A program made the translations under genes and the position numbers. A DNA stretch of 64,000 nucleotides, taken from the NCBI RefSeq assembly GCF_900880625.1, contig NZ_CAAHFB010000001.1:62001-126000 (forward strand), written 5' to 3'. Within the stretch, counting starts at the first letter, position 1. Each line of letters opens with the position of its first letter. This DNA is from Halorhabdus rudnickae. Its GTDB lineage: Archaea > Halobacteriota > Halobacteria > Halobacteriales > Haloarculaceae. Positions 26,798 through 34,996 of this stretch are shown here, piece after piece. Below the pieces are notes generated by a model that was not told the DNA's origin, searched no databases, and was given only the letters and a program-made list of their open reading frames with translations.

Positions 26798-26992
26798 ATG
26801 GCAAACGGAACGGTGGATTTCTTCCACGACACTGGCGGTTACGGTTTCATCGAGACTGAGGACGAGGACGATGACGTTTTCTTCCACATGGAGGACGTTG
26901 GCGGCCCGGATCTCGAAGAGGGACAGGACATCGAGTTCGACATCGAACAGGCCCCCAAGGGCCCGCGCGCGACGAACGTCGTTCGCGCATAG
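26798..26992 (+). CDS. cspA: Cold-shock domain protein
   Basis: 64 residues, one complete cold-shock (OB-fold) domain. RNP1-like GGYGFIET and RNP2-like VFFHM are clear, with aromatic residues FFHDTGGYGF placed for single-stranded nucleic acid stacking. It should act as an RNA chaperone. The ATG at 26798 gives MANGTVDFF, the family's N-terminus. A 7-bp perfect stem-loop starts 11 bp after the stop. Confidence 0.95.
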   Translation: MANGTVDFFHDTGGYGFIETEDEDDDVFFHMEDVGGPDLEEGQDIEFDIEQAPKGPRATNVVRA

Positions 26993-27002
26993 ATCATCCG
27001 AA

Positions 27003-27020
27003 CACTGCCTCACGGCAGTG
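27003..27020 (+). terminator. Stem-loop after cspA
   Basis: CACTGCC, loop TCAC, GGCAGTG: a perfect 7-bp stem 11 bp after the cspA stop. No long U-tract follows, so it may be an mRNA 3'-end stabiliser as much as a terminator. Confidence 0.4.
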
Positions 27021-27181
27021 GTCTGGACGCAATGCTGATTCTTTCGAACTCGACGCTCGGAGCCGTTGCTTTCTGGATACTGACGTCACCGCTGAATGAT
27101 TGGCCTCTACGACTACCTTCGTCGGCTGGTCCTGTGTGCTGTTGTGCCGGTCAACGGAATAGCGGCGGCTGGTGCAGACCC

Positions 27182-29542
27182 TTACTTCTCAACGTCGAAG
27201 TCTTCGAGTCGAGCCTGCAGCTTCTCGGCCTGTTCAGCGAGCGATTCGACGCTGGCCGTGACTTCGGTCATCGAGGAGGCTTGTTCTTCAGCACTCGCCG
27301 AGACAGATTCGGCTTCGTTGGCTGTCGTTTGACTGATTTCGGAGACGCTATCAGCCATCGCCACGACCTCTTCGGCACTGGCCGCCTGGTCGTCCATTGC
27401 CTCACTGATCCCCTGGACGCCGTCGTTGGTCGTTTCGATGTTCTCGACGACATCGACGAACGCATCGACCGTCTCTTGGACGGCAGCAGTCGTTTCCCTG
27501 ACCTGCGTTTCCGCCGCCTGAATATTCTCGACAGTGCTTGAGGTTTGGTCTTGTACTTCCCGGACCAACTGTGCGACATCGTCGGCTGAGTCTTGCGTTT
27601 CCCCAGCTAGTTGCTTGACCTCTTCGGCGACGACAGCGAATCCCTCTCCGTCCCCCTCGCCATTTCCGGCGCGGGCGGCCTCGATGTTGGCGTTCAACGC
27701 GAGCATGTTGGTCTGCTCGGCAATGTCCGCGATGAGGTCGACGATCTCGTCGATTTCGGCCATCAGCGAATCGAGGCGTTCGACGTTGTCGACGGTCTCG
27801 ACCATCGTCTCTTGAACGTCTTCCATGTCCTCGATTGCCTGCTGGGCGGTTCCCTCACCCTGGGAGGCAACGTCTGCAGTTTCCTGTGAGGTATTGGCGA
27901 CGGTTTGTGCGGTAGATGCGACCTCTTCGATCGTCGCCGAGAGATTGTTCATTTCACTCGATATCTGTTCGAGCTGTTCACGCTGTTCGTCTGACCCGCT
28001 TGCGATCTCTTGGACGCTCTCACTGATCTGCTCGCTGGCTCGCTTTGCTTCTTGGGCTCCGATACTGGCTTGTTCGCTCCCGGCTGCGACTTCCTGGGAG
28101 AACGTCTGAATTTGGCTGATGGTTGATTCAATATCAGCTAGCATATCATTGACTGCCACAGCGATATCGTACATCGCGTCGTTGTCGATGTCGGTATCCA
28201 GTCGAGCAGTCAAGTCACCGTCGGCCGCCTGTTCAACTACAGTCCCGAACTGCTCAGCTTGGGCCTGCAGTTCTTCGGCCAGTTGCTCGGCCTCCTTGCG
28301 GGATTGTTCGGCGTCTTCCCGAGCAGTTTCAACGTCTTCAATGAATTGTTCGATATCTGTTCGCATCTGGTCGAGTGAATCCCCTAACCGACCAGGTACC
28401 GCTTCGTCGAGGACTGGCGCATCGAACTGCTGATCGGAGATCGCATCAGCTTGGTCGGCAACTGTTTCGAGATATGCTTTGATATCTCTGAACGCGGTTC
28501 GGACCTGCCCAACCTCGTCGATACGGCCGTTGTCGGTGATCGAGTTGTCAAGATCGCCGTTTGCCACTGCAGTCGCCTGTGTTGAGAGTTCTCTGAGCGA
28601 GCGCATCGGACCGCGACTAACCATCACACCTAACGCAAGAAGACCGAGTAGTGAGGCCACAATGAGCGCCGCCACATTGTTCCTGGCTTCACGCTCGGCC
28701 GTCAACGCGGTCGCTTTCGGCGCCCGTTTGATGACGACCCAATTCGAGTCTCCGCTGACAGATGTGAATGCGACCAGAGAGTCTGCCGTCGCGATCGTCC
28801 CCTCGTCGTTCGCCTTGATCGCGTTCAAAATCTCGGACCCACCGGGCCGATCGTATTGAGACAACACGGCTGCTTCGTCCCTGTCGAATAAGACATCACT
28901 CGTGGTACTACCGACGATTGTCGTCTCGGTGCCTTCGATCGTACTTTTGAACTTTTCAGCCCGCTCAGTTGTCTCGACGACCATCACTATCGCGTGATTC
29001 GAGTCCGGAACTGGCGAGAGCATCGCTATCGACGCACTGCCGGACGCCGATCGGTAGATCCAGGATTGTGTCACCTGCTGGGAATCGCTAAAGGAAAGCT
29101 CGCTGAACGCTGTGTTTTGCGGCCAGACAATCTCTGTATCTGATATTTGTTGCTGTTCGACATCCGATTGTGTGCTGACGGTGATTTCTCCCGTTTCGTA
29201 ATTAAGATAGTGAAGGGCAGCGACCTCAGAGGGGAACTTGTCTAGTTTCGCGTTCAAGGTCTCTCGAACGACTGTCTCGCTCCCTGAAACTACACCCCAG
29301 TTTTCGGATACAGCTCTTGTCGTTCGCTGTTGAGTATTGATCCACTGTAAGGCGCTATCTGCCTCAAGTTGAGCGTTGCCGAGGAGGCTCTGTTCCTGTT
29401 GTTGTGTCACCTCTGCAGATACCCGCGTCTGGGCATAGACGCCGATTGACGCAACAACGATCAATATCAATAACGCCGAGACCGCGAACTTGCGCGTGTA
29501 ACTCGTACGTAGTACCGTCGGAAGTTTCCGTTCGAAATCCAT
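27182..29542 (-). CDS. Methyl-accepting chemotaxis transducer (halobacterial transducer)
   Basis: 786 residues. A first membrane helix (about 18-37) and a second (about 288-308) bracket an extracellular sensor of about 250 residues resembling a dCache-type domain. HAMP-like segments follow ([18 protein letters not shown], then a second around [15 protein letters not shown]). The C-terminal signalling coiled coil has the hairpin tip [20 protein letters not shown] and [17 protein letters not shown]. Glutamate/glutamine pairs on the coil are candidate methylation sites. The ligand is unknown. No other chemotaxis genes are nearby. Confidence 0.94.
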   Translation of the reverse strand: MDFERKLPTVLRTSYTRKFAVSALLILIVVASIGVYAQTRVSAEVTQQQEQSLLGNAQLEADSALQWINTQQRTTRAVSENWGVVSGSETVVRETLNAKLDKFPSEVAALHYLNYETGEITVSTQSDVEQQQISDTEIVWPQNTAFSELSFSDSQQVTQSWIYRSASGSASIAMLSPVPDSNHAIVMVVETTERAEKFKSTIEGTETTIVGSTTSDVLFDRDEAAVLSQYDRPGGSEILNAIKANDEGTIATADSLVAFTSVSGDSNWVVIKRAPKATALTAEREARNNVAALIVASLLGLLALGVMVSRGPMRSLRELSTQATAVANGDLDNSITDNGRIDEVGQVRTAFRDIKAYLETVADQADAISDQQFDAPVLDEAVPGRLGDSLDQMRTDIEQFIEDVETAREDAEQSRKEAEQLAEELQAQAEQFGTVVEQAADGDLTARLDTDIDNDAMYDIAVAVNDMLADIESTISQIQTFSQEVAAGSEQASIGAQEAKRASEQISESVQEIASGSDEQREQLEQISSEMNNLSATIEEVASTAQTVANTSQETADVASQGEGTAQQAIEDMEDVQETMVETVDNVERLDSLMAEIDEIVDLIADIAEQTNMLALNANIEAARAGNGEGDGEGFAVVAEEVKQLAGETQDSADDVAQLVREVQDQTSSTVENIQAAETQVRETTAAVQETVDAFVDVVENIETTNDGVQGISEAMDDQAASAEEVVAMADSVSEISQTTANEAESVSASAEEQASSMTEVTASVESLAEQAEKLQARLEDFDVEK

Positions 29543-30021
29543 GTGTTTGTCCTCTGACCGGTGGTCTGTACTTCATTTTGCCCGCCGCGAACCAGCGTGT
29601 TTTCCTCGGGTTAGGATATTCAAAAACCACTCCCCCTAGTTATCGAATTCGAAAAGCGGGTACGATTATTCAGTATATATCCAACGGCAGTTGCCCCTGT
29701 TGCACTCCGTCGTGCTATACAGATCCGATCGTACTGTGTGCACATGTCGGCCTGCCCAACGACACAGTGGAACCATTTCATTGAGCGGGCAATTCAGTTG
29801 GCTTGAGGGCTGTCGCTCACGACTGTTTACAGCCCTCGAAATGACAGTACACACTCCACTAACACATTGCTTTGCTCTGTCTCAGAGATCGAGAGAATAC
29901 GACGCCCTGGATGTTACTTGACGATGACAAATCATCTGTGGATTGGCTTATGACGGCTACGATGGAGTCGGCCGGATCAACTTATCCACGCCATGCGACG
30001 GATTGTTGCGACAGCAACGAC
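29543..30021. other. Long intergenic region without a convincing gene
   Basis: About 480 bp between the transducer and the metallophosphoesterase, visibly AT-richer than its surroundings. No frame shows haloarchaeal codon character. It should hold the transducer promoter at its left end. The main structure is an inverted repeat at 29805-29837. It may be decayed sequence; I recognise no transposase or RNA gene. Confidence 0.5.
29805..29837. repeat. Inverted repeat (hairpin) in the 29.5-30.0 kb gap
   Basis: GAGGGCTGT and ACAGCCCTC, exact 9-bp inverted arms with a 15-base loop. It could be a transposon-end relic, a terminator or an RNA structure. Confidence 0.55.
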
Positions 30022-31389
30022 TTACTCAAGGTCATCCCCAGAGGTTGGCTGCGAGGAGGTCTTCTCGCCCTGTATCGTAGCCGACGATACTGTCGAGTCG
30101 CCGACGACCACCCGATCGGGAATCTCTGGATCCGGCACCCGGCCCACGGTCAGCAACCGTTCTGTGAGTGTTAGATCCGTTCTCGCGGGGTCGGGCTTGT
30201 CCATCGTCTCGTACTCGACGGCTACACCCCCGTCCTCGGCGGCGATTCGGACGATGCTCAGACGGAACGTCGGGTGAAAGACCGGGGGAAGCAATCCCGC
30301 GATCACGGGCCGGCGATGGAAGCGTTTCAACCACGTTCCCGTGTTCACGATGGCCCGTTCGTCAACTGTCTCGACCGCCGGTCGGTGAGTGTGTCCGTAA
30401 CAGAAGACGGCCGTCTCCGGCTGCGTCTCGAAGACGTCTCTCGCCGCAGCGACGTATGGCTCGCTCGGGTCGACAGTGAATTCTGTCTCGACGAGGCCGA
30501 ATCGATCGATCGTACGCTTGAAGTCCTGGACGATAAACCGCAGTGGGATCCAGACCAAGACCAGTATCCCGACGATGGCCACGTTGATCGCCAGTATCGA
30601 GAACGCGAACGTCCCGGCGGATCCGAGTCGACCGAACGCCCCTTCGATGGCGTCAGTCGGCATCGACCAGACGCCGATCAGGTCGAGGCCGGCGCCGACC
30701 GCGACGAGCGCGCTCAGATTGAACAGTAGCAGGAACGGGACGGCGGCGTACCGCAGCAGGGGGTGCATCTCGTTGTAGAAGTACTTCGAGAGGAACCATA
30801 CTGGGACCCGCTCGGTGGGCGTGACCGCCTGGATGTCCTTCAGCCAGTTGCGCCGCCCGCGGTCGGACACTTGGCCGGCCCGACTCGTCACGAGCGTGTT
30901 GTAGTGGTAGCCAAGCGGCTTCTCGTAGGGGTTGCCAAAGTCCGCAAAGCGGTTGTTCGGGTCACGCTGGTTGCCGTGCTCGAAGTGGATCACACGCTCG
31001 CCGACTGGACGAGTAATCGCCTGTTCCTGGACGAGGTCCACGTTGTACTGTGCGAACCGCGTTACATACTCGTCGTAGGCGGCGAGTTCGTGGTCGTGAT
31101 TGCCCGGCAGCAGCGTAATCTGGATGTTTTCGCCGGTCGAACGGAACTGTTCGAACAGTTCCGGGTAGCGTGCGACCAGCGCGTCGAACTTCTCGACACC
31201 CTTGATCCCAGTGAACTCCCAGAGTCCGAACGCGTCGCCGTTGATAAGTAGCTCCGCGTTCTCGTCTGTTGTTTCGAGTCGTTCGAGAAACGCGAGCAGT
31301 TCATCCAGAAACTCGACGTGTTCCAGTTGCTCGTCGCCACCGATGTGGAGGTCGCTGATCGCGTAGTAAACCGTCTCGGCGTCACCCAT
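30022..31389 (-). CDS. Metallophosphoesterase with an internal membrane segment
   Basis: 455 residues from MGDAETVYYAISDLHIGG. Calcineurin-type motifs are DLH (D13, H15), INGDAFGLWEF near 50, LLPGNHDHE near 98, a histidine in HFEHGNQRD near 140, and GHTHRP near 355. Residues about 215-310 hold two hydrophobic spans (AAVPFLLLFNLSALVAVGAG and ILAINVAIVGILVLVWIPL), inserted between the fourth motif and the final GHTH. The catalytic halves would meet on the cytoplasmic side. It may cleave a lipid-linked or nucleotide pyrophosphate, as LpxH-like relatives do, but the substrate is unknown. The very long frame upstream is antisense to purNH. Confidence 0.8.
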   Translation of the reverse strand: MGDAETVYYAISDLHIGGDEQLEHVEFLDELLAFLERLETTDENAELLINGDAFGLWEFTGIKGVEKFDALVARYPELFEQFRSTGENIQITLLPGNHDHELAAYDEYVTRFAQYNVDLVQEQAITRPVGERVIHFEHGNQRDPNNRFADFGNPYEKPLGYHYNTLVTSRAGQVSDRGRRNWLKDIQAVTPTERVPVWFLSKYFYNEMHPLLRYAAVPFLLLFNLSALVAVGAGLDLIGVWSMPTDAIEGAFGRLGSAGTFAFSILAINVAIVGILVLVWIPLRFIVQDFKRTIDRFGLVETEFTVDPSEPYVAAARDVFETQPETAVFCYGHTHRPAVETVDERAIVNTGTWLKRFHRRPVIAGLLPPVFHPTFRLSIVRIAAEDGGVAVEYETMDKPDPARTDLTLTERLLTVGRVPDPEIPDRVVVGDSTVSSATIQGEKTSSQPTSGDDLE

Positions 31390-31503
31390 TCGTCTGTTCG
31401 TGCGAGCCCAGACCCAAAACATCTCGGTCGGAAAACAGCCAGCTTGATCGACGAATTCGCCCGATCCGCAACTACTTTGCTGGCGGCCCGCGCCTCCCCG
31501 CAC

Positions 31504-33084
31504 ATGAAGCTCGCCGGCATGGCCTCGAACAGGGGGCGTAATCTGATGAACATCGACGATCGTGCGCCGGGTGGGGCGGAGTTCGCCGTCGTCCTGACCA
31601 ACGACGGTGACGCGCCAGTCCTGGAGAAGGCTGCCGACCGCGAAATTCCAACCGAAGTCGTCGAACGCGGCGATGACGAATCTCGCGAGGCCCACGAGGA
31701 ACGCGTCCTTGATACCCTCGCCGACTACGAGTTCGACCTCGTGGCGCTCGATGGTTACATGCGCATCCTGAATGAGACGTTTCTGGAGGCCACGCCGACG
31801 ACGCTGAACGTCCACCCCGCACTGTTGCCGGCGTTCAAAGGCATGAGTCCCCACGAGGACGTTCTTGAGGCGGGCGTGAAGACGACGGGCTGTACGGTCC
31901 ACGTCGTCGACGAGACGGTCGACGACGGGCCGATCGTCACCCAGGAACCCGTTCCCGTTCGGGAGGACGACACCGTCGAGGACCTCAAAGAGCGGGTCCT
32001 CCACGAGGGTGAATTCAAGGCGTATCCCCGTGTAATCGAATGGTTCGCCGAGAATCGCGTCGAGATCGATCGGGAATCCGGAACGGTTTCCGTCGAGGGC
32101 GATGACGGCGGCGCGTACCCCGCCCGACGGATCGACAGCGACGATCGCGTCCGCAAGCTCCGATACGGCGAGAACCCCCACCAGGCCGCCGCGCTGTACG
32201 CTGATCGGACCTGTGAGGAGGCCAGCGTCGTCCACGCCTCCCAGCTCAACGAGGGCGCGAAGGGGATGGGATACAACAACTACAACGACGCCGACGCGGC
32301 GCTCAATCTCGTCAAGGAATTCGACGAGCCTGCCTGTGCGGTCATCAAGCACACGAACCCGGCGGGCTGTGCGGTCGCCGACTCGATCAGTGAGGCCTAC
32401 GCCGATGCCCTCTCGACCGATCCCAAGAGCGCCTTCGGCGGGATCGTCGCACTGAACCGCACCTGCGACGAAGCGACGGCCGAGCAGATCATCGACTCCT
32501 TCAAAGAGGTCGTCGTCGCGCCGGGCTACACCGACGACGCACTGGACGTGCTCTTCGAGAAGGAGAACCTCCGGGTCCTCGACGTAAGCGAGCAGTTCGA
32601 TCCCACCGAGACGCTGACCGAGAAGCCGATCGTCGGCGGCCGACTCGTTCAGGATCGGGACCTGCAGGCGGTCACCGAGGACGATCTGGAGGTCGTCACC
32701 GAGCGCGAACCGACAGACGAACAGCTTGAGTCGATGCGCTTTGCCTGGCAGACCATCAAGCACGTCAAATCGAATGCGATCCTCTTCGCGAAGGGGACCG
32801 AGACGGTCGGCGTCGGCGCAGGCCAGGTCTCCCGTGTCGACGCCGTCGAGATCGCGAAAATGAAAGCTGAGGCTGACGCCGAAGGCAAGGACGCCGAGGG
32901 GGCCGTGATGGCCAGCGACGCGTTCTTCCCGTTCCCGGACGGTATCGACGCGGCCGACGAGGCCGGTATCGAGGCGGTCATCCAGCCCGGCGGAAGCGTC
33001 AACGACGAGGACGTGGTCGAGCGGGCCGACGAACTCGACATGGCGATGGTCTTCACCGGGTCGCGGGCGTTCCGACACGACTGA
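31504..33084 (+). CDS. purNH: PurN-PurH fusion: GAR formyltransferase / AICAR formyltransferase
   Basis: 526 residues joining two folate-using purine enzymes. Residues 1 to about 180 are a GAR transformylase: PTTLNVHPALLPAFKGM carries the catalytic NxHPxLLP and TGCTVHVVDETVDDGPIV the HxV...D loop. From about residue 195, RYGENPHQAAALY, GKGMGYNNYNDADAAL-like and KHTNPAGCAVADS are the AICAR transformylase domain of PurH. The IMP cyclohydrolase domain of bacterial PurH is absent, so the last step needs another enzyme such as PurO. The start MKLAGMASNRGRNL replaces the usual PurN opening. Divergent from the phosphoesterase gene. Confidence 0.92.
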   Translation: MKLAGMASNRGRNLMNIDDRAPGGAEFAVVLTNDGDAPVLEKAADREIPTEVVERGDDESREAHEERVLDTLADYEFDLVALDGYMRILNETFLEATPTTLNVHPALLPAFKGMSPHEDVLEAGVKTTGCTVHVVDETVDDGPIVTQEPVPVREDDTVEDLKERVLHEGEFKAYPRVIEWFAENRVEIDRESGTVSVEGDDGGAYPARRIDSDDRVRKLRYGENPHQAAALYADRTCEEASVVHASQLNEGAKGMGYNNYNDADAALNLVKEFDEPACAVIKHTNPAGCAVADSISEAYADALSTDPKSAFGGIVALNRTCDEATAEQIIDSFKEVVVAPGYTDDALDVLFEKENLRVLDVSEQFDPTETLTEKPIVGGRLVQDRDLQAVTEDDLEVVTEREPTDEQLESMRFAWQTIKHVKSNAILFAKGTETVGVGAGQVSRVDAVEIAKMKAEADAEGKDAEGAVMASDAFFPFPDGIDAADEAGIEAVIQPGGSVNDEDVVERADELDMAMVFTGSRAFRHD

Positions 33085-33156
33085 GTCACAATCCTCGCGC
33101 CGTCCGCTTTGGGACAGGACTGAGTCGTCGTCCTCACGCTGTCCGTTTCGAGACCC
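33079..33156. repeat. Imperfect 39-bp tandem repeat at the purNH end
   Basis: Two adjacent 39-bp units (33079-33117 and 33118-33156), both starting GACTGAGTC and sharing a CCTC...GTCCG core, match at about two thirds of positions. The first includes the purNH stop codon. Confidence 0.5.
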
Positions 33157-33178
33157 CAGCGAGGGAAGAGACGCTTCC

Positions 33179-33184
33179 TTTTTA
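33179..33184 (+). promoter_or_regulatory. TATA-like box of the first lipoprotein gene
   Basis: TTTTTA lies 30-35 bp before the ATG at 33214, the spacing of a haloarchaeal promoter with a very short leader. Confidence 0.4.
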
Positions 33185-33213
33185 CGCACTCACGGAAAGC
33201 ACGGACGAGAGAC

Positions 33214-34008
33214 ATGCGACGACACACGGTTGCCCTGATTGCCATCCTCGGGATGGTTGTTCTCGCGGGATGTAGCGGTGGGGCGACGACGACGGTTAAA
33301 CCGGTCGACGGAGAGCAGGCCCAGTCAGATACTCTTGCGGCGATGGAGGCCGTCGAGTCCTATCACGTCACGTCGAACACGACGGTCGTGCAGTCGGTAA
33401 CCAACCAGACACGGCGTCAGACGATCGATTCCGTGGGAGCGTTCGACCGGACGAACCAGCGGATGCAGATCAACCGGACAGTCTCGGTGAGCGGGATGTC
33501 CCAGCAAGCGAGTGTGTACCTTCTGAACGGCTCGATTTACGAGTACAATCCCGCTTACACCAGCCAGTATGGTTCGGAGTGGGTGACCACCGAGGTTGGA
33601 GACGCGTTTTTCGAGCAGCAGGACACGCTCACCCGCCAGCGGGGGTTCCTGGCGAACGCCTCGGTAACGACGAACGGGACTGAAACCGTCAACGGGACCG
33701 AAATGCGCGTCCTCGAGGCCGATGTCGACGAGGCGGCGACGAGCCAGGTGATCATGGCCCGCCTCGGTGGCGCCTCGGGCGTCGAGTACAACGTAACGAA
33801 CGTCGATCAGCGCCTCTGGGTCGATCCTGAGACCGACCGCCCTGCTCGGAGTACGGTCTCGATGAACGCGACGGTCACGCAGATGGGGCAGACGGTCGAT
33901 CTGACGATGGACCTCGAACTGGCGTTCGCATACGACCGTGACGTCTCCGTTACGCTTCCTGAGGAGGCCGACTCGGCGGTCTCACTCGATAACGAGACCA
34001 GTTCGTAG
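33214..34008 (+). CDS. Secreted lipoprotein, first of a tandem pair
   Basis: 264 residues. A signal peptide with lipobox VVLAGC gives a lipidated cysteine near residue 20, followed by a threonine-rich linker. The mature part has many N-glycosylation sequons (NTT, NQT, NRT, NGS, NGT). A repeated signature, SDTLAAMEAVESYHVTSNTT and QYGSEWVTTEVGDAFF, is shared with the next gene. It resembles the haloarchaeal LolA/LppX-like lipoproteins (recalled as DUF7537). Function unknown; anchored on the cell surface. Confidence 0.78.
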   Translation: MRRHTVALIAILGMVVLAGCSGGATTTVKPVDGEQAQSDTLAAMEAVESYHVTSNTTVVQSVTNQTRRQTIDSVGAFDRTNQRMQINRTVSVSGMSQQASVYLLNGSIYEYNPAYTSQYGSEWVTTEVGDAFFEQQDTLTRQRGFLANASVTTNGTETVNGTEMRVLEADVDEAATSQVIMARLGGASGVEYNVTNVDQRLWVDPETDRPARSTVSMNATVTQMGQTVDLTMDLELAFAYDRDVSVTLPEEADSAVSLDNETSS

Positions 34009-34061
34009 CACCACGGTGGAGACTTCCTCCGAGCTCCGCGGACCGACTCGGCTTAGCCGGG

Positions 34062-34067
34062 TTTATT
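34062..34067 (+). promoter_or_regulatory. TATA-like box of the second lipoprotein gene
   Basis: TTTATT lies 25-30 bp before the ATG at 34092. This fits separate transcription of the second paralog with a nearly leaderless mRNA. Confidence 0.45.
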
Positions 34068-34091
34068 TCGATCGATCCCGTTGAGAGAGAC

Positions 34092-34904
34092 ATGACGACT
34101 CGTGTACATCTAGCTCTCCTCCTCGCGACCGTCTTACTTGCCGGGTGTGTCGGGGGCGGAACGACGACGCCGACGGCGACCGAAACCGTCGACGATGACC
34201 CGCCCGGGGCGAACGAGTTGCGGGCCGACACGCTGGCGGCGATGGGGAACGTCTCTGCCTACACCGCCGACCAGAACGCGACGATCGTCCAGCATCTCGA
34301 AGACGGTGATCTGACAACCACAGTCGACGTCGCGTATGCACTAAATCGGACCAGCCGATCGCTGGTCTCCCATCGGACGCAAGCACGGTCCGGTCAGCAG
34401 GTCGCCATCGATCGGTACGTCCTCGATCAGACGCTCTACCAGCGTAGCGAACAGTTCCAGGCGGAGTACGGTTCCGAGTGGATCGAACGCGACGTCACAG
34501 AGAGCTTCGCGCGCCACTGGGCCCTCTACGATCAGCTCCGACTCCACGAGTTCTTCCTCGATAACGCCTCGCTGTCCGGCGTCGAGACGACCACCCTCGA
34601 CGGAGATGCGATCTACGTCTTGGACGCCGAGGTGGATCGTGCCGAACTGAACAGGGGATTGCGGGACGCCCTTGACCTGCCGCCCGGCGTCGAGGCCAAC
34701 ACGACTCTTCGGGCGACATTCTGGATCGATTCCGAGACGTACCGACCGGTCCGAATACAGCGGTCGGCCGCCGGTACCCAGACAATCGACGGACAGTCCG
34801 TCGACGTCGATCGAGAAATTGCGACTCGCCTCTCCTATGGGAACGTCTCGGTCTCGCTCCCCGAGAGCGCGGAGGACGCCAGCATCGTCGGCGGGGGTGA
34901 GTGA
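34092..34904 (+). CDS. Secreted lipoprotein, second of a tandem pair
   Basis: 270 residues, paralog of the preceding gene: lipobox LLAGC, then GGGTTTPTATETV, ADTLAAMGNVSAYTADQNAT aligning with the neighbour's TLAAMEAVESYHVTSNTT, and EYGSEWIERDVTESFA aligning with QYGSEWVTTEVGDAFF. The C-terminal LSYGNVSVSLPE matches the neighbour's FAYDRDVSVTLPEE. It was duplicated long ago, as overall similarity is low. Sequons are fewer. It probably shares the unknown surface role. Confidence 0.75.
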   Translation: MTTRVHLALLLATVLLAGCVGGGTTTPTATETVDDDPPGANELRADTLAAMGNVSAYTADQNATIVQHLEDGDLTTTVDVAYALNRTSRSLVSHRTQARSGQQVAIDRYVLDQTLYQRSEQFQAEYGSEWIERDVTESFARHWALYDQLRLHEFFLDNASLSGVETTTLDGDAIYVLDAEVDRAELNRGLRDALDLPPGVEANTTLRATFWIDSETYRPVRIQRSAAGTQTIDGQSVDVDREIATRLSYGNVSVSLPESAEDASIVGGGE

Positions 34905-34996
34905 TCGATCGGTCGAAAGGTGCGGGTACACGACCGAGAGAACGGGAGACAACTGACTCCGATAGGCTAAAGCGCGCCGACCTGATGCCAACAACC

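Noticed and set aside
33079-33156. Imperfect tandem repeat as a regulatory or CRISPR-like element
   Set aside because: Only two units with about two-thirds identity and no spacer structure; listed only as a weak repeat.
31390-33189. N-terminal 600 residues of a very long minus-strand frame continuing the metallophosphoesterase
   Set aside because: It is antisense to purNH, with composition typical of the complement of a GC-rich gene. The enzyme's conserved start is at 31389.
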